In this document: positions 55,365 to 64,000 of the stretch, piece by piece
Position numbering within the stretch: the stretch's first letter is position 1
Layout: each line of letters starts with the position of its first letter
Origin: Diplosphaera chodatii
Taxonomy: Eukaryota; Chlorophyta; Trebouxiophyceae; Prasiolales; Stichococcaceae
Assembly (NCBI GenBank): GCA_032358165.1
Contig: JAALGY010000014.1
Coordinates: 310,001-374,000 of the forward strand
Direction of reading: 5' to 3'
DNA length: 64,000 nucleotides
Program-made: the position numbers and the translations under genes
The notes under the pieces: model-generated
What the model saw: the letters and a program-made list of their open reading frames with translations, nothing else
What the model was told of the DNA's origin: nothing
The model's database searches: none

Positions 55365-57756
55365 TCACTGCTGATGGGCTGGACCCACTGTGGACTGGGA
55401 AAACTTGTTCACTAGCTCCTGCTCCACCAGTGCTGGTGGATGTGCTGGATTGAGCTCTAACGCCTGCTGTAACAGCGTGCGTGCCTCCGCGTAATTGCCA
55501 CTCCTGCAGATGCCAATATGGGACCGTGAGACAGACGGAGCACCATTGCTTCTGCTGTATGACTGTCACCTGAATCCATGCATGCATTGCTAAGTGGCAC
55601 ACATCAGAGGGACTGGGTGAAGACGTCCATTAGCTGTGGTGCAGCGGTGGCATGACCAAGCACGGTGATCATGCACCTGCGCTCGAGGGTGGCCATGGCG
55701 CTGAGCGTCTGCGGGTTGGCCTTCACCGCCAGGGCACGGCGAAACAGCTCACGTGCATCCTCGACGTTCCCAGCCTCGCCCTCCATCACGGCCCAGGCCT
55801 GTGCCGTACAGTCATCGTGAAGGACTTTCCATTGCTCTGGCCGAGTTGGCAATGCATGTGCCCCAGGTAGTGCAGATGGACAGCAACCGCCGGCCTGCGG
55901 GGTGCATCAGCTGCCTCAGGATTGAGCTGAGGCTCAGGCATGTCACTAGCAGCACCTGCCATGCAGGCACGGCTGCAGGCTGCGCGTCTGTTGCCCGCTC
56001 GAACAGCGCCCGAGCTGAGTCGATGTGCCCATTCTCACTCTCTGCCACTGCCCATGCCTGCACATTAGCGGCATTTAACTGCTCTCTGGCCCATGTAGAG
56101 TTCCCACAGTGCGGGCGGCTACTGTCAGCGCCACAGTGCCAGCAATGCTGCAGTCACAGAGCTGCCAGCCAATCAAAACTTGCCAGCAAGCGCGGTGTTC
56201 CTAGCAAGTGCAGACAAGCAGTCGAAGCTCTGCCCAGGCCCACCTGTAGCGCATACTCGTTGCTTGGCTCCAGCTCCAGTGCGGTCCCGAAAAGGCGCCG
56301 CGCCTCGCTCAGGTTGCGCAGCTTGCCCTCCAGGCGGCCCCAGGCCTGCAGCGCGACCACGCTGTGGGCCTCCACCTCGCATGCACGCCTGCAGCCAGTG
56401 CTTGCACTTTTCAGGCACCGCACCAGGCCTGTGCAGTTCATGCATAGTCAGAGCACACAACGGACAGCTGCTGCAACCAGCAGCGCAGCCAGTCTGTCAT
56501 GTTGCGCCCAATCCCGAGCTGCACAGCCAGCTGATGGCTCAGCACCTCCACAGCTGCCGAGCACGGAGCTTGGCGTCACGGTCGCCGCCGGCCTCGACCA
56601 GCGCCAGCAGGTGCAGCGCCTTGTGGTGCCGGGGATCCGCCATCAGCACCTTGTCCAGCAGCTCCCGCACCTGCATTGCATGGTCGCTGATCGTGTTCAC
56701 TGCGCAGTGGGGAGCATTCCCAAACGATTCCCACGGCTGTCTGTTGGCGTTGCCGTGCAGACGGCTCAGCGCAGTGCCAGGCGCACACCCTGATCTCTGA
56801 ACACCATATCAAGGACATCAGCTGCAGAGTAGGCATACCAGCGCGTGGTTTGCCAGGTGCATCTCCTGGCGTGCCCATGTCACGTGCGTGTGCATCGCCG
56901 GGTTGCCGATAGCCCCCGCCGCGGCGACGCTGCGCATGAAGAGGCGCCTGCCCGTGGTGTGGTGCCTACACAGCAGCCACTTGCACTATTGGACGGCACG
57001 TTGACACACTACAAGGTCCACGGTGCCAGACAGCACTACGTCTTGGAATGCAATAGCACTTGCATCACCAGCTGTCTGCAAGCTCCATGAATAGCAGCAT
57101 TGCACAGCTGCTGCAGCCACTGACCGTACCCGAGCTTAAACTCCATCTGAGCCCAGCTGTCAAGCGCGCGGGTCAGGCTGCTGACGCGCTCTGGCAGTAC
57201 AGCAGCAGTGGGAGCCACGCTGTCGTCCACTGATGCGAGAGACGCGTCCACAGACACCAGCGAGCCGCCGCTGGCCGCCGCCAGCTGCTCGACGGCGGCC
57301 CGATAGAATGCTCGCGCAGCAGACAGTGATGCGCCCGACTGGCAATCTTTCACTGCCCGTCGCTCCAGGTTGGCAAGCTGCAGGCGACAGCATAACAGTT
57401 GCACGGTCAAACGACTCCGGCATGTCAGCATGAACGGCGTTGGAGTGTTCATGTCGACAGGCAGATGCTCTGCATTCAGCATGCTGTGGTTTACCATCTT
57501 GCAGCAGCACAAGAGGAATATAGGTGCACTGGAACAGAAGGGCGCCACCGAACCAGATGCCAAGTGTGCGGGTGCTTCCTTTGACACCCCTAGCGGTTGC
57601 CATCAACAGGAGCACCTGGGACCACAGGGCGCCGTTGCGCGGGCTGCGTGCCAGGTGGCGCTGCAGCAGCGTGCGGGCGGCTGCAAACTCGTGGTCGCGC
57701 GACAGCTGCGCCGCACGTGCTGCCACGTCCACGTACACCACCCGCCCGCTGTCCAT
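55365..57756 (-). CDS. HAT/TPR-repeat protein, HCF107/MBB1-like
   Basis: The first recognisable exon from ATG 57756 is MDSGRVVYVDVAARAAQLSR, EFAAARTLLQRHLARSP, as in the start of the HAT array of plant HCF107 ('F/YVDVAARAA-x-x-SR'). Further repeats are ANLERRAVKDCQSGASLSAA, WAQMEFKLGYG, VTWARQEMHLANHA, ELLDKVLMADPRHHKALHLL, WGRLEGKLRNLSEARRLFG, TALELEPSNEYALQ, WAVAESENGHIDSARALFE, WAVMEGEAGNVEDARELF, RRALAVKANPQTLSAMATLE, and SGNYAEARTLLQQALELNPA with a stop at 55365-55367. Each has the W-x-x-x-E-x-x-x-G-N-x-x-x-A-R-x-L-F pattern. HCF107 and MBB1 bind and protect psbB-psbH mRNA in chloroplasts. No transit peptide precedes the ATG, so a 5' exon may be missing. Confidence 0.65.
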
Positions 57757-57844
57757 GATGACGCCTGACACTGGCGCACCCTGGTACAAAAGCGAGGAGG
57801 CAACCCGATGGGTTGATGTGGGGTTGTGGCCAGAAAGAGCTGCA

Positions 57845-59650
57845 TCAGCAATGCACAGCTAGTGTTGCGGTGCACAGGCGGGGAATATAGTGCATGCGAT
57901 GGGTGCTACTGACCTCGACCCTGGGCAGCTGACGCAGCGCAGCCGAGGTTGCACGCACCGGCGGCTGCATATCTGCCCCCGTAACTGCAATCACAGCCCT
58001 GCGCTGGCGCTGTCGACCATGAGAGGCAGCCTGGCCAGCTGCAGGACTCTGCTCATCGCTGTCTGTAGTGCTGCTGTCTTTGTAACCGCCCTTAGTGATG
58101 CGTGACGCTGTACCAAGCTCGATGGTGTCGTTGATTCGCAGGCGGACATCATCGAAGGGACGCAGCCGGCTGCCGTTGTGCCAAGTGCCGAACTGGGAGC
58201 CCAGATCCGTCAAGAGGCAGCTGACCTGCTTGCTGCGGCGGACCACCTCCAACCTGGCATGCCGAGCTGCAAACCAGAACATAATTACATACGAACTAAA
58301 CATCATGAGCTCGTGTATGCACTGCAACGTCACTACTCGTTGGCCCCACCATGCCCGCCACCCGTCAAGGTCATTGTGAAAGATCACAGATCACAGGTTG
58401 TGGCACCTGAGATGCCTGCTGCACTGCACACGATGTCGCAGTCCTGCGCGGAGTCGCTGCCGATGACCACTGGCCCGACATGCGGCAGCTGGAGGCTGCC
58501 CTGGAGCAGCGGCTGACCTGCATATTGCACAGCAAGACAGTGTGACCTTGTGGCCAGTACAGCAATGAGGCAAACGCCTTGAAACGGATTCCGCACAGAA
58601 TGGCAGTTGCAGTACATGGTGCAAAACATGGTGCGGCACCATCAAGCGAGACTGGCAGCTGGTGGCGCTATCATCTCGGCTGACTACAGCTCGCAGTGCA
58701 CCTGTGGACGACTGCCATGTGCCGCCGCCAGGCTCTTGCACCACCAGCCTGAGCCGCTTGCTTGCCCTGCGGCCACCCCGCAGCTTCAGTCTGCGCAGTG
58801 GCTGCGGCTGCAAGCCGGCCAGCGGCAGGTCCAGGGTTGTGGTCACCGAAGGGCGCGCCCGCCGCAGTGGCCGCCGCCTGCCACTGGGTGGAGCAATCGA
58901 GCCTTTGGGTGGTGCTGCCTGCTGTCGGGAGTCGTCTCCTGCAGACTGTGCTGTGCCGTGTGCTCCAGGCGACCCCAGCAAGCCGTTGGCGCCGCGCTGC
59001 TGCTGGGCTGGTTGCTGGGCTGAGGGCAGCTCGCCCCTGGCGTCTCCATCGAGCATCCTCCGGGCATCTATCGCACCTGCTGCGCCTGCACTATCCCCAG
59101 CTGGCTCGCTGGGCTCATCCCATCGATCCGCCATGGTCTGCGCGCTCCCGCTGAGCTGCCGCTCAGCGATGCTCGGCACATCTGTGCGCAGCTGGTCAGG
59201 CATTGCCGGGTCGGACGGGTCCCGGCTGAAGCTGTCCGCATCCCGACTTGTGTGGAAGGTGTCACGGCCGAAATCTTTCTGCTGGTGCCGCCGTGCCGCC
59301 ACACGGCTGTGCTGCGACCTGCCGCTCGTTGTGTCCTGCGCGAGTCCAGCAGCTGGGTCTGCAATCGGCGCAGAAAGCACTCGTACTGCGCCTCTGTGCA
59401 CGCCGCCAGGCCGGGCTGCGCCTGTGGCGTTCTGGCCGCTGTTCGCGCTGTGGTCAGATGTCAGTGCCGGGCTGAGTGGCTGCTCATTGCTGCGCGCTGC
59501 TGAACCCTGGGGGCTGTGTGCTTCCCCTGCTGCAGCTGGCCCTGGCTCTGCCGCAGGAGCAGGCGCACTGCCAGGCGCTGACAGCAGCTGCACTGCACGG
59601 CCGTCGCCAGCAACTGCTGGCAATGGTGTTGGCTCCAGCAGCCCCTCGAT
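57845..59650 (-). CDS. FHA-domain reading frame with long disordered N-terminal part (own gene or C-terminus of the RSH gene)
   Basis: Exons 58702-59650, 58407-58517 and one starting at 58266 join in phase. The first is Pro/Ala/Ser/Arg-rich and ends in an Arg-rich segment (LRRLKLRGGRRASKRLRLV). The FHA domain is split over the next two: VIGSDSAQDCDIVCSAAGIS, ARHARLEVVRR, TDLGSQFGTWHNGSRLRP and RLRINDTIELG. The G-S, S-A-R-H and N-G landmarks of phosphothreonine binding are there. The frame stops at 57845 unless the donor GTCAGT at 57913 is used. There is no ATG in the first ~450 bases of the frame, and the acceptor at 59651 fits phase 0 of the EF-hand exon upstream, so this may be the tail of the RSH gene. 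Confidence 0.6.
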
Positions 59651-59713
59651 CTGGATGAGGAACCATGGGGAAAGTCGTGACCACTCGACCTTTGACGACG
59701 CTGGTGCCAAACT

Positions 59714-62700
59714 TCACAGCTGGACACGAGAGTACTGATTGGCCCGCAGGCCAGCAGCCAACAGTCCCATGTCAACAGTCACACACAGTTGTGTCCTACG
59801 CACCATGGTGAAGAAGTGCAAGAAGCCGCTGAAGTCGATGCTGCCGGTCTGTGGGTCTGCAACCGTGTCCATGACCTCCTGTGCCGCAGCGGCGTCGCCG
59901 CCGCCACCAGGCGCCAGGGCCGCAATGATGTGCTGCACCTCCTGCCTGCTGAGCTCGCCATCGCCGTTTGTGTCCAGGTGCCTACGGTCGTCAGGCTACT
60001 ACTGGGCATGGGGTAGGAGGGCAGATGGGACAGCGCCATGCACCCTTGGCGTCCTCGACAACATCACATGGTCATATAGCACTGCGTCGTCCAACAACAG
60101 AAGCACCACACGTCTTACCTGAACAGCTCGACAGCGGCAGCCTGTGCACGCTGCTGGCGAGTGGTGTTGGTCGCAAGCGGCACGTCTGTTGGCGCTGTGG
60201 AAGTCCATGCCTGAAGCTGATCGTGCTGCCTGTTGTCATGACCGGAGCAGGAAAATAGCGGAGACTGTCACACCAATGGGAATACAGCTGCTGTGGAATG
60301 CTGACAACACTGCAGGCAGCCTACACGCCAGTGTGGCATATGAGCTTCACCCACCAGCTCTCCAGTCGCCCTTTGTAGGCCGTGTGGGCTGCCTCTCCAT
60401 ACTCTGCTCGCACATGCATGTCTGCAAGACATGCAACGGTGTGCATTCATCTGTGTGAACCATATTGACATCATACAATCTAGTGAGCAGGAGGCCAAAC
60501 ATGCCGCCAACTCGAGGCAGTTTATGACGTGCACACTGAGATCTCGAACGTGCATACCCTGGGTACGGATCTGGACCTCCATGTTGGGCGAGTGGTCGAT
60601 GATGCGCTCCGGCTGTGCCTTGGTCACACCAGCGGCGGTGCTGCTGTCAGTCTGCATGTCCAGTAGTACTGCCGGCACCTGCACCACCAGAAACTCCGTG
60701 GAGATATACTGCAGAGATAGGGGGCTGATGGCAGGTGCATTGCCATGCACGGCACCCCACCTCCACGGTGATGTGAAGGCTCTGGTACTTGTTGTCCTTT
60801 GGGTTTAGAATGTAGTCCTTGGTGCGGCCCTCCACCTCTGGCCACAGGTCCCGCACGGCATCGTTGACAATGTAGCATGCCTGTGTTTGCACTGCTCTCG
60901 TGAGTGGAATGCCGACCGCTGGCAGTCAGCGCTGAGCAAGCCGTCAAACTTTCCTGCTGCACAATGGTCAGAGCGGCCTCCGGCTCGTGCAACCACAGAA
61001 GCAGCAACCTACTCACCTCGATTGCTGCGAGGCGCGCCTCAGCCTCAGGCAGGTCTGTGCGCAGCTGCACGATGGCACGCAGGCCCAGCAGGTCGTGCAG
61101 CTGCTCCAGGCGGCGGCCGCCGGCAGCCATGTCCCCCAGCCGCAGGATCTTACGCATGGCGCTGAACAGGCTCTTCGTCCGCCCATGCAGCTGCACACAC
61201 AGGAACGTGCACGGCCTTCAGCTCACAAATGAGACGCTAGAGGCATGATACAGCGTACGGCAGCACTAGCAGTTGGCTGAGCATCCGGTGGAGGGCCGCA
61301 CCTCCACGCCTGTGATGAGGGTCTGCAGGTGCGTATTGGCACCAAGCGCTGCCTGCAGCTGGCTGATGCACTGCCGCAGCGTGCCCTCGTTGCTTATGGC
61401 AGCCTTCCGCAGCCACGCTGCTGTCTCCGAGTAAGATGCTGGGAACAGGATCTGCATGCACAAGATGTGTGACAACAAGGCGTTGATGGACTTCGGGATT
61501 CAACCCAGTACATGCACATGTGGGGCCTCAAGACGCAACGTCCAGCATTAGCTCCAGCTCGAGCAGATGACTTGTGAAAGACGGAGCTCTGCACCTGAAA
61601 GCAGATGTCCTCGATGCTGCTGCTGAGCTGGCCGAGCCCCATTGCATGACCCATCGGAGCATATAGCTGCAGGGCCTCTAGCGCCAGCACCTGAAGGCCA
61701 AGGGGATTGCACATTGTGCACAGGGTGCATACAGTTCCGCTTGGCTGCCAATGCTGACGCTGCTTGGTTACGCATGCACCTTCGCTGGCTGTTCCTGCCA
61801 TCCTACATCAAACACCATGTGTTCCGTTTGTGCGTCAGTATGCGTCACTAGGTCGATCGCCACCTGCAGCTCATGCTGCGGGCGGTTTGCGGCGGTGGCA
61901 GCCTGCAGCGCATGCAGCCGGCTGACGACCTCCACCACGATGGCGCGCCTGTCGTACACCCGCAGCGCCAGCTCGCGCAGCGCGCTGGGGCAAGCAAAGT
62001 CGGATGAGAAGCAGCAGCATGTCAGACATTATCCCAGCATCTGAGCACCTAACAAGCAGTGTCACGAAGGGCTGCTTGTGGCTACTTGATCATGCATCCA
62101 ACTGCAGCGGTACCTGGAGGTGCTGTCATCATAGACATCCACGACGTCGGACAGCGCATGCACCGCGGCGACCTCCGACAGCAGCCGCACCATCGGCGTG
62201 CCCAGCTTGGCCTGCGAGGCATGCAGGATTGACTTGCATGCACCTGCATGTGACCTTTGTCGTGATGCACTCGGCCATACGAAGGACTGCAGGGTACAGT
62301 GGACAGGCACACCGCACCTGCACAGCATCCATGGACAGCTGTTCTGAGAGCATGGCTTCCGCCAGCACGCCCGCGGCAATGGCCTCGGCATCCAGCGGGA
62401 TGCCTCCCGCCGAGAGATCTGCCAGCTGCAGTGCCACGGCCAGCAGCTGGCCTGTGATGATCGGCAAGTCCTCCTGCTGCACCGTCGTATCTGAGCCGCT
62501 GCCAGACATGTCAGCGATCTGCAGAGCCGCCCTTGAGACGTCTGGGGACAGCAGCTGCGCTGCCTGATCTTCTGCAGGGCTTTCATGTGCGAGCTGCCAC
62601 TGTTGCTCCTGCACCTGCCGCAGCTGCCTGTGCTGTGCCTGTGGAGGCTGCGTGGGTGGCAGCTGTGCTGTGCGGGCAGCCAGCAGCAGCTGGATGGCAG

Positions 62701-63256
62701 CCAGCAGGGTATCGGCCGAGGCACCAGTTGCATTACGTGGCAGTAGCCTGGCAGTCAACTGGTCCCAGAGGCCCATGAATGCCGCCAGCGTGCGGCCGCC
62801 TGGGAGCTGTAGTGCCAGGTCAGCTGCTGGCTGTGGCCTTGATGGCCCTGCCTCTGCACCCCCCTGTGACGCATCTGTGCCCGCTGCGAAATCATGCTGG
62901 CGTGCTCCAGGCTCCTGTGGTCAAGGTACAATTCAAGAGTCAGCTGCATGCAGTAAATGCCATTTGACCAAGGCAAACGCACCAGCATACACGCATGCAG
63001 CGTGGTTATATGAAGGACAAGGACGCTGCCATACGCTACAAACCTGTGCAGGGGACTTGTGCCCAGCGGCTCCGGCACGCTTGAAGTGCAGCGTTGCGCT
63101 GCGTGCATGTGTATGTACGCTGTGATGTCGCAGGTGCACATGCCGATGCTTGTGCACCCGGGCTGCAGGTCTGGAGGACCATGCTGATCCAATCAGCCGG
63201 AAGACTTCTGCCGGCCGACGCAGGTCCGCTGTGGATGCAGCTGGCGTCCGGTTCAT
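59714..63256 (-). CDS. CRSH: Calcium-dependent RelA/SpoT homolog, (p)ppGpp synthetase (CRSH)
   Basis: The likely start at 63256 gives an Arg/Ser/His-rich plastid-type leader. The pseudo-hydrolase region follows (FMGLWDQLTARLLPRNA, GVLAEAMLSEQLSMDAVQ, GTPMVRLLSEVAAVHALSDV). The HD metal motif is not seen where 'HDxxED' is expected, as in plant CRSH. The synthetase domain is clear: RTKSLFSAMRKILRLG, LHDLLGLRAIVQL, GRTKDYILNPKDNKYQSLHI, MEVQIRTQGMH and RAEYGEAAHTAYKGRLESW. Two EF-hand positions close the protein: LDTNGDGELSRQEV (canonical loop) and DPQTGSIDFSGFLHFF (degenerate). The enzyme makes the alarmone (p)ppGpp in chloroplasts in response to calcium. The stop at 59714-59716 is reached if the donor after FLHFFTM is not spliced. 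Confidence 0.85.
59806..59980 (-). other. EF-hand pair of the CRSH gene
   Basis: The first loop is D-T-N-G-D-G-E-L-S-R-Q-E, with all calcium-ligand positions filled. The second, A-D-P-Q-T-G-S-I-D-F-S-G, lacks Asp at position 1 and Glu at position 12, so only the first should bind calcium. Confidence 0.8.
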
Positions 63257-64000
63257 CTGCACGCGCTGCTGGCCGTGCCGCCCATCTCCCTGACGTTTCA
63301 CAGCAATTGGTCCGTGCTAACGCCACGAACTCAAGACTGCTACTGTGCGATATCGACTTCACAAGTTGATACAAGCACCCAGATCTTACTTCTGCTTGGC
63401 CCAAAACTGTTTGTCGCTCTGCCTCCTCGTTGTCAGCAAAGTCAGCACAGCCGATCAGTCTGATGGCTACGGCGGGCAAACGATGCCACAGGATACTGCT
63501 CTAGGATACGATATCGAAGCCTCAGCCATAGGAGGCCATGCAAGCTGTGCTGGATGACGGATCTGACCGAGGCATGCCACGCCTGGTAGCCAGCAGCATT
63601 CCGCATCCCGGACCCCCTGCCGGATTTGCATTTGGCAATGCCCACCGCAGATTGTGCACGGCCGTGCATTGCAGGCATTGATCTTCGTGCCGTATCCGCC
63701 AGCCACAACTGATCCAGTGTGTCTACAAAGAGCTTGCTTAGGTCAGCATGCATAGCAGCATGGCAGCGATTCGGGGGCCAGTCACTGCACATGTTCGGTC
63801 TGTGCACCATGCACTTGGCGCAGTCGCCAGTCCTGCACCGCGCAGTGCAGCCGCCAGCTGCATGCTGCAGCAGCTGAAACCGAGCTGCCCGCTTATCAGC
63901 AAGGTGCACACGGCGGTGAGCCGGCGGCATTGCTCCAGCAGCAGATCGGGTGCTGTGCGGGTGCAGGCCAGCGGCAGTGGCCTGAAAATCGATCTGACCG
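63257..64000. other. Right edge of window; possible Cys-rich minus-strand exon
   Basis: A minus-strand frame (63442-63930) is open for 162 codons and has a cysteine cluster, CTARCRTGDCAKCMVHRP. It may be part of a gene whose remainder lies beyond the window, or a chance frame. No other feature is seen. The segment should also contain the CRSH promoter. Confidence 0.3.

Noticed and set aside
58662..59738. 358-codon plus-strand open frame
   Set aside because: It is the exact complement of the Pro/Ala/Ser/Arg-rich FHA exon, whose GC-rich codons leave the opposite strand open. The minus frame continues in phase into the FHA domain.

Overview
The window is nuclear DNA from a green alga, most likely a compact, intron-rich chlorophyte of the Trebouxiophyceae type. 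This is inferred: exons are GC-rich, introns are short (about 100-300 nt) and end in (t)gcag, genes sit a few hundred bases apart, and several products are plastid proteins (a Ca-dependent RSH, a PnsB3-like ferredoxin, bifunctional-nuclease proteins, an HCF107/MBB1-like HAT protein). I see no bacterial operon, rRNA, CRISPR array or transposon. Most CDS entries are gene spans containing introns. Where I could join exons by phase and splice motifs, the evidence field says so.

Layout, left to right. 59-1382 (+): 3' end of a GYF-domain protein. 1829-8929 (+): a very large cyclopropane-fatty-acid-synthase-type gene with three parts, an FAD oxidoreductase, a SAM methyltransferase and a TLC-like membrane domain. 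9841-15546 (-): SAM-domain/coiled-coil protein. 15783-16403 (+): intronless Rab18-type GTPase. 16995-18196 (+): REV7/MAD2L2 HORMA protein. 18689-19288 (-): RMA/RNF5-type RING E3. 19923-21365 (-): basic protein of unknown function. 21750-25646 (-): papain-family protease of the CfaD/26-29 kDa proteinase type. 25990-29808 (+): site-2 protease. 30116-32102 (-): protein-isoaspartate methyltransferase. 32542-35201 (+): exosome subunit RRP45. 35860-36789 (-): SHAQKYF-class MYB. 37281-38632 (+): plastid-targeted homeodomain-like (OCP3-like) protein. 39209-41062 (-): BFN-domain protein. 41793-44765 (+): tandem-S1 pNO40-like protein. 44949-46056 (-): unknown. 46288-47967 (-): NEMP-like membrane protein. 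48449-49438 (+): intronless BFN-UVR protein. 50233-51946 (-) and 52509-53653 (+): unknown. 53976-54890 (-): PnsB3-like 2Fe-2S protein. 55365-57756 (-): HAT-repeat protein. 57845-59650 (-): FHA module. 59714-63256 (-): Ca-dependent (p)ppGpp synthetase.

The most interesting signals are two candidate multidomain arrangements. One is the FAD/methyltransferase/TLC-like reading frame. The other is a head-to-tail run of RSH, EF-hand, FHA and HAT modules, in which the FHA frame has no nearby ATG and can be spliced in phase onto the EF-hand exon. Several divergent gene pairs share short promoters, including one with a perfect 10-bp inverted repeat flanking TATA-like sequence.
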